A stretch of DNA of 24,880 nt from Proteobacteria bacterium SG_bin5 (GCA_002083475.1 LWDI01000085.1:1-24880), one strand, 5' to 3'. Shown: positions 8,032-15,097, counted from the stretch's first letter. The notes: generated from the sequence alone by a model not told the origin. Program-made: numbers and translations.

Positions 8032-8883
8032 CTAGCGGATCGGCGTGACACTGTTGTGGATCGGCCGGCCGTCGGCAATGAGATCGACGTGAAACTCTGG
8101 ATGGTCGCCCGTAATGCGCCCCTTCAATATCCTCATCTGATTTGAACGATTATTCTGCATATCTAGGATTTCGTTAACCGTAAGTATCACCGGCGGAATG
8201 GCGGCATCGCGCGCGCCGAGTTGGAAAAAGTAGCGTTCGGCATTCTCTAGCCAAAATGACTTTCGGTCTGGAGTCAAGAACACCTTAACTCCAATGCTTG
8301 CGATGCCGTTCAAGACACCGATTAATACGTCATACCGAAAACCCCCTCCAGGCAAAGCTTCCTTTATTCCTCCTGGGCTGCTCGCAAAAAGTTGTTCCGA
8401 GTCGCCTACATCACGGGGTGGGCTATCGCTCAGATAGGTCTCCACGGCGCCACCGGCCGCCTGAATCTTTTTCCGCGCCGTCTCTGAGACCATTGCAACG
8501 TACAGAAACAGGGGTTTGACGATTTCGCCCTTCCCAAGCACCTTCACGACATTTTCACGCTTTGCCACTCCGCACATTCCCAAAGTGCGTTCGTTAACGA
8601 GATCGCCGGGATTGAGTTGCCCGGTTTCGAGAAGGCGACTTAGTGTTTCAAGGTTGACCACACTGACGTTTTTGGAGGTAACTGGCCGAAAGCCCCGCTT
8701 CGGCAGGCGCATGTGGAGAGGCATCTGCCCACCCTCGAAACCCTTTATCGCGACACCGGAGCGTGACTTCTGGCCTTTCTGCCCCCTCCCAGCGGTCTTT
8801 CCCAAGCCGGAGCCAATACCACGCCCACGCCGCTTCGCGCTTTTTCGCGCGCCCGCATTATCTCTCAAACCGTTAAGCTTCAC
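8032..8883 (-). CDS. Ribosomal protein uL15 (RplO-like) fused to an unknown C-terminal domain
   Basis: A 283-residue protein. Residues 1 to about 150 are a complete uL15: MKLNGLRDNAGARKSAKRRG, the glycine/basic rRNA-binding extension GIGSGLGKTAGRGQKGQKSR, GFEGGQMPLHMRLPKRGF, then a more diverged globular part (VVNLETLSRLLETGQLNPGD, VLGKGEIVKP, IQAAGGAVETY). A linker (about 151-178) and a roughly 105-residue region follow (GGFRYDVLIGVLNGIASIGV ... VDLIADGRPIHNS). I cannot assign that region; it looks alpha/beta and soluble. Normal uL15 ends near residue 150-165. The start is GTG at 8883, four bases after the preceding stop, with GGGGA about 10 bases upstream. Codon usage and base composition are AT-richer than the flanking genes. 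Normal rplO sits in the spc operon beside secY; here it is third in an operon after a CHAT protease and a Pepco-like protein. This is therefore probably a paralogue with a regulatory, sensor, bait or effector role rather than the housekeeping copy. Confidence 0.85.
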   Translation of the reverse strand: MKLNGLRDNAGARKSAKRRGRGIGSGLGKTAGRGQKGQKSRSGVAIKGFEGGQMPLHMRLPKRGFRPVTSKNVSVVNLETLSRLLETGQLNPGDLVNERTLGMCGVAKRENVVKVLGKGEIVKPLFLYVAMVSETARKKIQAAGGAVETYLSDSPPRDVGDSEQLFASSPGGIKEALPGGGFRYDVLIGVLNGIASIGVKVFLTPDRKSFWLENAERYFFQLGARDAAIPPVILTVNEILDMQNNRSNQMRILKGRITGDHPEFHVDLIADGRPIHNSVTPIR

Positions 8884-8887
8884 CTAC

Positions 8888-9190
8888 TCAATCCCCAAAT
8901 TCGATGTGGACTTCAAGGCTCGCCGCCGCTCCAACTGAAACTCCCGTTCCTAAAATTGACACTTTGCCATCGACGGATACGCCTAAGTTCAAGACAAGTT
9001 CCTTTAACTTACCTTTTGGAAAACTAATCGGGTGCCGGTCGAGAGCCATGCCCAAATTGCTAAGAAGTGAACGCACATTCGATGCAAGCTCATCTGCATC
9101 TATTCGCTCCAACTTGGACTTTGTCGATCCACCCCGAAATGAATCCTCTGGGACTTCTATTAAAATCCCCGAAGTATCTTTTTCGTTCAT
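8888..9190 (-). CDS. Small protease-associated protein, Pepco/Trypco1 (CU044_2847)-like
   Basis: A 100-residue acidic protein (MNEKDTSGILIEVPEDSFRG at the start, EVHIEFGD at the end). The layout is an N-terminal beta strand (GILIEV), a helical middle (ELASNVRSLLSNLGMAL) and a C-terminal beta region (LKELVLNLGVSVDGKVSILGTGVSVGAAASLEV). It matches the pattern of the small domains called Pepco or Trypco1, which recur beside trypsin-, caspase- and CHAT-type proteases in bacterial conflict systems. The assignment is from remembered pattern, not a search. The ATG at 9190 is chosen over the longer frame because GGGAGA precedes it by 6 bases; that site overlaps the CHAT stop, 13 bases upstream. The uL15-fusion gene begins 4 bases after its stop. 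It probably regulates or recruits the protease. Confidence 0.75.
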   Translation of the reverse strand: MNEKDTSGILIEVPEDSFRGGSTKSKLERIDADELASNVRSLLSNLGMALDRHPISFPKGKLKELVLNLGVSVDGKVSILGTGVSVGAAASLEVHIEFGD

Positions 9191-9203
9191 TGCCAATTCT
9201 CCC

Positions 9204-10385
9204 TCATGGATATGTTCGATACGATGTGCCGTAGACCGCGTAGAGAAGGCCGGTGAGATTATTTTTTTCTGTCCAGAGATAAACCTTCGCGCTGTGCAGT
9301 GAATCGCTAACACTTTGTCTTTCTTTTATAAGTTTTTTATAGAAAATCTCTGCCATATCCGCCGCACCTGAGTCATGCACCTCAAACTCGGGCGCGATAA
9401 TGCACTCAGCACCTATCCGCATACAGTATTCCGGGAAATTTTCTGTCCTGTCGGGCCTAAGGCTAGCAACCTTGCAGGCGTTAAAGAACAGCAGCGGCCG
9501 TGAGGAAAATTTAACGTCAGCCGCGGACATTTGGTGGAACGTAACGAACGCCCCGTCGCGCAACCTGAACCGCTTCGACGCCAGCTCTTCGCCCGTTTCG
9601 TAATGGCAAGAGAGGTGGATGATCTTCGGGTTTTTGCGATTGAGGTCATCGAATAGCACCTTAACCTGGACAAAGGGCGGGCCGTTCGATTCTAGCGCTG
9701 GCACCTCAAAGATTGACACACGCGGCTCACCCAACGTGGTGGCCAATCCCACCATGTAAGGTCGCTCGCGGGCCTGGATTTCCTCAAACGATTTATCCCA
9801 TGCGTAGTTCAGCTGGACGGCGCTGCCGGCCGGCGAATCGTTGCGGCGCGATTGACTTAGCTCGTTGGTTGTCGACTGGAGCGTGCGCAGGATTGATGCT
9901 CGCATTCCGAGGAACTTCTCCACATTTACGTTCTGAATATCGTCGCCGAGGTAGAGAAGCGGCCAGCAGAGGGCAAAACCTTCGCAATAAAACAGGATTT
10001 CCGTTGCACCTTCGCTCGCACAGGCATCACGGATGGCGGATCGCGCCGCCTCAGTCGCAAACACCTTCTCAAAAAGAATCTTTCCTCGGGCCGCAATCTC
10101 CTGAATGACGTCCGTCGTCGCAGCGCCCGGCTTGCTTAACAGCCGCGCATAGGGCCCGAGAGCGTCCAGTTCAGCCTCGAAATCAGCCCACTTCCAGGTC
10201 ATTGGCGCGTGAACCACGTGTGGAAAGTTCGCGATGTCGCAAGTAAACGTGTTGCCATTTGGACGTATTGTTACGGTCAGCGAGATGTCTTCGGGAGGCA
10301 TAGGCCCGCCGATATCGAGATCAGGAGAACCGGAAACTTGGTCAGCAAGCTGCAAGACGTTCGGCTTATACCGTTTTTTCACCAT
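9204..10385 (-). CDS. CHAT domain protease (caspase/separase clan)
   Basis: A 393-residue predicted cysteine protease. The N-terminal part has the usual CHAT lead-in: GKILFEKVF (101-109), ILFYCEGFALCWPLLYLG (130-147) with the conserved W-PLL-L pattern, and NVEKFLGMRASILRTLQ (154-170). The catalytic half shows IIHLSCHYETG, with candidate catalytic His261 (His257 preceding), LLFFNACKVA with candidate nucleophile Cys304, then AECIIAPEFEVHDSGAADMAEIFYKKLI and a final LLYAVYGTSYRTYP. These follow the order of CHAT peptidases. There is no signal peptide or membrane helix, so it should be cytosolic. The ATG at 10385 is preferred over GTG 10394: GGAGGGGG lies about 8 bases before the ATG but would abut the GTG. 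It is first in a three-gene operon. By analogy with known CHAT effectors it probably cuts a specific protein after a trigger; the adjacent uL15 fusion is the obvious candidate substrate or sensor. Confidence 0.85.
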   Translation of the reverse strand: MVKKRYKPNVLQLADQVSGSPDLDIGGPMPPEDISLTVTIRPNGNTFTCDIANFPHVVHAPMTWKWADFEAELDALGPYARLLSKPGAATTDVIQEIAARGKILFEKVFATEAARSAIRDACASEGATEILFYCEGFALCWPLLYLGDDIQNVNVEKFLGMRASILRTLQSTTNELSQSRRNDSPAGSAVQLNYAWDKSFEEIQARERPYMVGLATTLGEPRVSIFEVPALESNGPPFVQVKVLFDDLNRKNPKIIHLSCHYETGEELASKRFRLRDGAFVTFHQMSAADVKFSSRPLLFFNACKVASLRPDRTENFPEYCMRIGAECIIAPEFEVHDSGAADMAEIFYKKLIKERQSVSDSLHSAKVYLWTEKNNLTGLLYAVYGTSYRTYP

Positions 10386-10761
10386 CTGCCGCACCCCCTC
10401 CGATCAAACTAAGCTTTTTCTGCTCACAATGCAACGTCCTTCATTTTATGCCTATTCTAAAGACTCTCGTAGCACGGCCGTGTTTATCTTACGAATTAAC
10501 GAGGGGCAGATTCAGCTAGGTACAAAGACAATGACCGCTTTACCACTCGAATCAATAGGTACTGCGCTAACATACCAGTACAACGAGCGCTAGAAATAAT
10601 AATGTTTAAGCCGTTAATGCAGACATAATCGCTTGAATCGTGGAGACATTAACTATCGTAGCGTGAACGGACTACTACTTACTAGCCTTCCAAATCCGAA
10701 ACCCGCCAGGCCATTATTGGCTGATCTTCAAACACGCAGTGCGTCGGGGCTAACGCCCCCC
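10386..10761. other. AT-rich gap upstream of the CHAT operon
   Basis: A non-coding stretch of 376 bases with the same AT-rich composition as the operon; it must hold the CHAT operon promoter. On the minus strand I see AT-rich hexamers (TAGAAT, CATAAAAT near 10445-10465) but no well-spaced -35/-10 pair. A plus-strand frame of about 54 codons (10429-10593) matches nothing I know. Near 10746-10759 a small hairpin (GGGGC/GCCCC) lies just downstream of the cyclotransferase stop and might be its terminator, although it lacks a T tract. Confidence 0.5.
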
Positions 10762-11517
10762 TCACCCCACCCCCACCTCAAACAAAACCGGCCACCTCTT
10801 CCCCGTCACATAAAGCTTCTTCCCCACCCCATCCCAAGCGATCCCGTTCGCCACGTCATCCGTCCCATTCGTCCCCGCCTTCGCGTGCAGGTCGCTCACG
10901 TCGATCAGCCCGGTCACCGCGCCGGTCGCCGGGTCGATCCTCACGATCAGGTCGGTGAGCCACACGTTCGCCAAAATCTCGCCGTTCACATATTCCAGCT
11001 CGTTGAGGCGCGGCACCGGTTGGCCGTTCGCGGTCACGCGCAGGCGGCGCTTTTCCTTGAAGCTCGCGGGGTCGATGAAGCGCAGCTCGGGCGTGCCGTC
11101 GGACATGATCAGGTCGCGGCCGTCGCTGGTCAGCGCCCAGCCCTCGCCCTCGTAACCAAAGCTCGCCAGCTTCTTCAAACGGCTGCGCGACCAGCGGAAG
11201 CCGCGCTGGTGCTGCCAGGTGAGACTCAGGATCTGGTCGCGCCACGGCACGATTCCCTCGCCGAAATAGGGGCGCGGCACCGCCACCTGGCGCAGCACGC
11301 GGCCGCTCGTCAGCTCGACCTGGCGGACCGAGGAGCGGCCGACCTCGCCGGTCGATTCCCACAGCTCGCCGCGATCGATGAACAGCCCCTCGGTATAGGC
11401 GGCGGGGTCGTGTGGATATTCGGCGACCGCGACCGCGCGCGTGATCGGCAAGGGCGGCGCGGGGGGCGCCGCGCCCAGCAGCGCCGGCACCAGCGCGAGC
11501 AGGCCAGCGCGGCGCAT
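10762..11517 (-). CDS. Glutaminyl-peptide cyclotransferase, exported
   Basis: A 251-residue beta-propeller enzyme of the plant/bacterial glutamine cyclotransferase family (PF05096 type), which converts N-terminal glutamine of peptides to pyroglutamate. Recognisable family segments are PHDPAAYTEGLFID, GELWESTGEVGRSSVRQVEL, YFGEGIVPWRDQILSLTWQ, RLNELEYVNGEILANVW and NGIAWDGVGKKLYVTGK near the end. The N-terminus MRRAGLLALVPALLGAAPPA is a signal peptide, so it works in the periplasm. The start overlaps the dapD stop by one base (TGATG on the minus strand), which decides the start and indicates co-translation. It is last in the HAD-dapD-cyclotransferase operon. A metabolic link to lysine synthesis is not obvious. 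Confidence 0.88.
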   Translation of the reverse strand: MRRAGLLALVPALLGAAPPAPPLPITRAVAVAEYPHDPAAYTEGLFIDRGELWESTGEVGRSSVRQVELTSGRVLRQVAVPRPYFGEGIVPWRDQILSLTWQHQRGFRWSRSRLKKLASFGYEGEGWALTSDGRDLIMSDGTPELRFIDPASFKEKRRLRVTANGQPVPRLNELEYVNGEILANVWLTDLIVRIDPATGAVTGLIDVSDLHAKAGTNGTDDVANGIAWDGVGKKLYVTGKRWPVLFEVGVG

Positions 11518-12350
11518 CAATCGCGCAGCAATTCGTTGATGCCGGTCTTGGCGCGGGTCTGCGCGTCGACCTGCTTGACGATGACGGCGCAATAGAGCGC
11601 CGGTTTCCCCTCGCCCCCGCCGATCGAGCCGGGGACGACGACCGCATAGGGTGGCACGACGCCGCGATGGACTTCGCCGGTCGCGCGGTCGATGATCTTG
11701 GTCGAGGCGCCGAGATAGACGCCCATCGAGAGCACCGCGCCCTCGCCCACGCGCACGCCTTCGGCGACTTCGGCGCGCGCGCCGATGAAGGCGCCGTCGC
11801 CGATGATGACCGGGCCGGCTTGCAAGGGCTCGAGCACGCCGCCGATCCCGGCGCCGCCCGAGATATGGACGTTCGCGCCGATCTGCGCGCAACTGCCGAC
11901 CGTCGCCCAGGTATCGACCATCGTCCCCTCGCCCACATAGGCGCCGATATTGACGAAGCTCGGCATCAGCACCGCGCCCCGGCCGATGAACGCGCCGCGG
12001 CGGACGATGGCGCCGGGCACCGCGCGGAAACCGGCCTGGCGGAAGTCGCCCGCCCCCCAGCCGGCGAATTTGCTCGGCACCTTGTCCCACCAATTCGCCC
12101 CGCCGGGGCCGCCGGCGATCTCGGCCATGTCGTTCAGCCGGAAGGAGAGGAGCACGGCTTTCTTGAGCCATTGGTTGACGCGCCAGCCGCCGCCGCCCTC
12201 CGCGCCATCGGGCTCGGCGACGCGCGCTTCGCCCGAATCGAGCAGCGTGAGCGCCGCCTCCACCGCGTCGCGCGCTTCGCCTCGGGTGTCGGCGCTCAGG
12301 CTTTCGCGCGCGTCCCAGGCGCGTTCGATCGCGCTCGCCAAATCGCTCAT
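11517..12350 (-). CDS. dapD: 2,3,4,5-tetrahydropyridine-2,6-dicarboxylate N-succinyltransferase
   Basis: A 277-residue enzyme of the succinylase branch of the lysine/diaminopimelate pathway: it transfers succinyl from succinyl-CoA to tetrahydrodipicolinate. The sequence shows an N-terminal helical domain (MSDLASAIERAWDARESLS), VNQWLKKAVLLSFRLND, then a left-handed beta-helix of hexapeptide repeats (GAFIGRGAVLMPSFVNIGAY, GTMVDTWATVGSCAQIG, NVHISGGAGIGGVLEPLQ), and a C-terminal part ending KTGINELLRD. The ATG at 12350 overlaps the stop of the upstream HAD gene by four bases (ATGA). Length is normal for the family. The product supplies meso-DAP for peptidoglycan as well as lysine. Confidence 0.97.
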   Translation of the reverse strand: MSDLASAIERAWDARESLSADTRGEARDAVEAALTLLDSGEARVAEPDGAEGGGGWRVNQWLKKAVLLSFRLNDMAEIAGGPGGANWWDKVPSKFAGWGAGDFRQAGFRAVPGAIVRRGAFIGRGAVLMPSFVNIGAYVGEGTMVDTWATVGSCAQIGANVHISGGAGIGGVLEPLQAGPVIIGDGAFIGARAEVAEGVRVGEGAVLSMGVYLGASTKIIDRATGEVHRGVVPPYAVVVPGSIGGGEGKPALYCAVIVKQVDAQTRAKTGINELLRD

Positions 12351-13009
12351 TGGTCCTCCATCACGTCGTGCAGCCACCGCGCGAGATCGGTGACGGTGTA
12401 ATCGATATAGTCGCCGCCCCCGCCCGCCTGTTCGGAGCCGTTGTTCACCCAAACCGTCGTCATCCCGATCGCCTTGGCGGGCGCGAGGTTGCGCGCCATG
12501 TCCTCCACGAACAGCGACTGTTCGGGGGCGAGATCATAGGCCTCGCACAGCCCGCGATAAATGGCGGGCTGGGGCTTGGGGACGTAATTGGTCGCGTGGA
12601 TATCGTGGATCGCCTCGAACGCCTCGCCCAGGCCGAGCCGGCCGAGCACTTTGCGCGCATAGGGCGCGTCGCCATTGGTGAAGACGAGCTTGCGCCCGGG
12701 CAGCTTGGCGATCGCGGCGACGAGCGGGGCGTCATGCTCGAGCACGTCCATCTCGACGTCATGGACGAAATCCAGATATTCGTGCGGATCGACGCCATGT
12801 TCGGCCATCAGCCCGGCGAGCGTGGTGCCCTGTTCGTGGAAATAGCGTTTTTGCAGCGCGAACGCCTGGTCGAGCGGCAGGCCGAGCGTGTCGGCGATAT
12901 AGCGGCTGATCCGCGCGTCGATCTGCGGGAACAGGTTGGCGCTGGCCGGGTAGAGCGTGTTGTCCAGATCGAAGATCCAGTTGCGAACATGGGCCAGGGC
13001 AGCGATCAT
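12347..13009 (-). CDS. HAD-superfamily hydrolase, pyrimidine 5'-nucleotidase-like
   Basis: A 220-residue cytosolic phosphatase. HAD motif I is DLDNTLYP (nucleophile Asp near residue 14), motif II is VFTNGD (about 109-114), the lysine of motif III is in YVPKPQPAIYRG, and motif IV is FVEDMARNL. The LYP after motif I and the overall layout match the Sdt1/pyrimidine 5'-nucleotidase group, though phosphoglycolate phosphatase-like activity cannot be excluded. The ATG at 13009 has AAGG about 7 bases upstream. It heads the dapD operon with a four-base overlap and is divergent from the flavin oxidoreductase gene, the two promoters sharing only 66 bases. Sphingomonads often carry this gene before dapD. 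Confidence 0.9.
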   Translation of the reverse strand: MIAALAHVRNWIFDLDNTLYPASANLFPQIDARISRYIADTLGLPLDQAFALQKRYFHEQGTTLAGLMAEHGVDPHEYLDFVHDVEMDVLEHDAPLVAAIAKLPGRKLVFTNGDAPYARKVLGRLGLGEAFEAIHDIHATNYVPKPQPAIYRGLCEAYDLAPEQSLFVEDMARNLAPAKAIGMTTVWVNNGSEQAGGGGDYIDYTVTDLARWLHDVMEDQ

Positions 13010-13075
13010 CGCCGTGCCTTAGGCGGGGCGGTGGCGGCCAAGCAAGCGACATCAAGGGGTATCAAGGGAAAGCGC

Positions 13076-14065
13076 GTGACGGCTTATTCATTCCTCGATT
13101 TGGTGCCGATCATCGAGGGCGGGAGCGCGGGCCAGGCGCTCGCGAACGCCGCCGATCTGGCGGTTCACGCGGAAAGCCTGGGGTTCCAGCGCTATTGGAT
13201 CGCCGAGCATCACGGCATGGCGCTCGCGGGGGCGGCGACCGCGGTGGTGATCGGCCATGTCGCCGCCGCGACCAAGACGATCCGCGTGGGCGCGGGCGGG
13301 ATCATGCTGCCCAACCATGCCCCGCTCGTGATCGCCGAGCAGTTCGGGACGCTCGACGCGCTGTTTCCCGGGCGGATCGATCTGGGGCTCGGGCGCGCGC
13401 CGGGGTCGGACCCCGCGGTCGCGCGCGCGTTGCGGCGCGCGTTCGATGGCGACGAAAGCGCTTTCCCGCGCGACGTGGTCGAGCTGCAGGCCTATTTCGC
13501 GGGGACGGGGCCGGTGCCCGCGACCCCGGCGGCGGGGGCGGCGGTGCGGCTGGTGATCCTGGGATCGAGCCTGTTCGGCGCGCAGCTGGCGGCGGCGCTG
13601 GGGCTGCCCTTCGCCTTCGCCGCGCATTTCGCGCCCGATCTGCTCGATGAGGCGGCGGCGGTCTATCGCCATTATTTCCGAGCGTCGGCGGGGTTGGCCG
13701 CGCCTTATTTCATCTGCGGAGTGAATGTGTTCGGGGCGGATAGCGACGAGGAGGCCGCGCTGCTCGCCTCGAGCCAGGCGCAGGCGTTCGTCGCTTTGCG
13801 GAGCGGCCGCCCGATCGCGCTGCCGCCGCCTAAGCCTGGTTATCGCGAGAGTCTGCCAGCGGCCGCGCGGGCAATGCTCGATCGGGTGCTCGAATGTTCG
13901 GCGGTGGGCGGGCCGGCGAAGCTGGCCGACGACCTCGCCGCGATCCTGCGCCGCACGCAGGCCGACGAACTGATCCTGTCGAGCGGGATTTACGATCATG
14001 CCGCGCGCAAGCACAGCCTGACGCGCGCCGCCGAGGCGATGCGGGCGCTGCGCGTGGCGGCTTGA
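13076..14065 (+). CDS. LLM-class flavin-dependent oxidoreductase (luciferase-like)
   Basis: A 329-residue TIM-barrel protein of the bacterial luciferase-like monooxygenase superfamily. Family features are SFLDLVPIIEGGSAGQALAN at the start, GFQRYWIAEHHGM, VGAGGIMLPNHAPLVIAEQF, GRIDLGLGRAPGSDP, FGAQLAAALGLPFAFAAHFA and a C-terminal segment typical of the MsnO8-like subgroup. FMNH2-dependent oxidation is expected but the substrate is unknown. The start is taken as GTG at 13076 (VTAYSFLDL), with AAGGGAAAG 3 bases upstream; the long open frame further upstream overlaps the HAD gene in antisense and has no family similarity. Single gene, followed by repeats. Confidence 0.88.
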   Translation: MTAYSFLDLVPIIEGGSAGQALANAADLAVHAESLGFQRYWIAEHHGMALAGAATAVVIGHVAAATKTIRVGAGGIMLPNHAPLVIAEQFGTLDALFPGRIDLGLGRAPGSDPAVARALRRAFDGDESAFPRDVVELQAYFAGTGPVPATPAAGAAVRLVILGSSLFGAQLAAALGLPFAFAAHFAPDLLDEAAAVYRHYFRASAGLAAPYFICGVNVFGADSDEEAALLASSQAQAFVALRSGRPIALPPPKPGYRESLPAAARAMLDRVLECSAVGGPAKLADDLAAILRRTQADELILSSGIYDHAARKHSLTRAAEAMRALRVAA

Positions 14066-14102
14066 TTTTCGGCTGCACGGCGGTGCGGCGGGAAGAAGAA
14101 TT

Positions 14103-14290
14103 GGTTCGCGCGGAGGCGCGGAGGCGCGGAGGGAAGAACAAAGAGCGTCGCCCCGGCGAAAGCCGGGGCCTCATGCCAGTGGCGTGCTATAGATCATGAA
14201 GGCCCCAGCTTTCGCTGGGGCGACGTCTGATTGGGACCGTTGGCTCGCTGCGCCTTCTCACCTCCGCGCCTCTGCGCCTCTGCGCGAACC
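14103..14290. repeat. Nested REP-like palindromic repeat unit
   Basis: The 381-base gap between the oxidoreductase and the VUT transporter holds two nested inverted repeats. The outer arms (14103-14132 and 14261-14290) are 30 bases long, differ at two positions, and carry the GCGCGGAG-type tandem motif. The inner arms are REP-like units at 14146-14174 and 14196-14225, each a hairpin with CCCCGGC/GCCGGGG or CCCCAGC/GCTGGGG stems, head to head. A partial third copy of the outer motif lies at about 14325-14347. No ORF here is credible. This resembles BIME-type doublets rather than a CRISPR or an IS. Confidence 0.8.
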
Positions 14291-14446
14291 CGTCGCTGGT
14301 GAGCTTCGCGACGAAGCCAAGCAGCCCTCCGCGCCTCCGCGTGAACCAAAACACCACTCGCCGCCGCGACCACCGCGATCGCCGGTGAAGCGCCCCCGAA
14401 ACCAAAGCCGCTATTCCAATCGCCCGCCGCGCTGCTAAGGGCGCGC

Positions 14447-15091
14447 ATGGACCAACGCTTCCGCCTGCCGCTGTCGCTGTTTCTCTACGCCATTCTTTAT
14501 GGCGGGATGGTGTGCATGGCGGGCGTGCTCGGGGTGAAGCAAGTCGCGCTCGGGCCGCTCGCGGTGGAGGCGGGGGTGTTCGCCTTTTTGCTGCTCGTCG
14601 TGATGTCGAGCGCGGTCGCCGAGCTGCACGGCCAGCGCGTGGCGACCTTGCTCGTGCGGTTGGGGTTCGTGCCGTTGTTCGTCTCGGCCGCGCTGATCCA
14701 GCTCGTGCTCGCGCTGCCGCACGACAAAAGCATGTACCCGCCCGCGATCGCCGCCTTTCCGATCGTTGTCGGCCAGGGCGTGCGGCTGATGCTCGCGGGC
14801 TTCGTCTCTTACGGCACCTCTCAAACGCTCAACGTGCTGCTGTTCGACCGGCTGCGCGCGGGGACGGGGCAGATGGTGTGGCTGCGCGGGGGAATCGCGA
14901 GCGTCGCCTCGCAGATCGTCGACACGGTGTTGTTCATCACCATCGGCTTTCTGGGCGAGCGGCCGATCCTGGCGCTGATGGGCGGGCAGATGCTCACCAA
15001 GGTGGTGCTCTCGGTGGCGTTGGTGCCGCTGCTGATCACGCTGTTCGTGCGGCTGGGGCGCTGGCTCGACGCGCGCGCGCCGCTGGTGTAG
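14447..15091 (+). CDS. Queuosine precursor transporter, VUT/YhhQ family
   Basis: A 214-residue inner-membrane protein with about six hydrophobic segments: LPLSLFLYAILYGGMVCMAG, AVEAGVFAFLLLVVMSSAVAEL, LGFVPLFVSAALIQLVLALP, and later QIVDTVLFITIGFLGE and KVVLSVALVPLLITLFVRLG. The AELHG after TM2, the FDRLR and the SQIVDTVLF motif match the YhhQ family, which imports preQ0 or preQ1 for queuosine modification of tRNA. The ATG at 14447 has AAGGG upstream. I looked for a preQ1 riboswitch in the leader and saw none. It converges on yoeB with 6 bases between stops. Confidence 0.88.
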   Translation: MDQRFRLPLSLFLYAILYGGMVCMAGVLGVKQVALGPLAVEAGVFAFLLLVVMSSAVAELHGQRVATLLVRLGFVPLFVSAALIQLVLALPHDKSMYPPAIAAFPIVVGQGVRLMLAGFVSYGTSQTLNVLLFDRLRAGTGQMVWLRGGIASVASQIVDTVLFITIGFLGERPILALMGGQMLTKVVLSVALVPLLITLFVRLGRWLDARAPLV

Positions 15092-15097
15092 CGCGGG

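Noticed and set aside
8032..8883. Ordinary housekeeping rplO
   Set aside because: The context (CHAT operon, AT-rich island), the diverged globular part and the long extra domain do not fit the spc-operon gene, although this cannot be excluded without the rest of the genome.
10234..10593. Plus-strand frame of 119 codons over the CHAT start and upstream gap
   Set aside because: Its first half is antisense to the CHAT gene; the last 54 codons lack a ribosome binding site and match nothing known. It could be a remnant but is not supported as a gene.
12350..13075. Plus-strand extension upstream of the flavin oxidoreductase
   Set aside because: It runs antisense through the HAD gene; the luciferase-like similarity starts only at the GTG at 13076, which has its own ribosome binding site.
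14103..14347. CRISPR array
   Set aside because: The repeats are inverted and nested, not regularly spaced direct repeats, and no cas gene is present.
14348..14446. preQ1 riboswitch before the VUT transporter
   Set aside because: No AT-rich preQ1-type pseudoknot pattern is visible in the leader.
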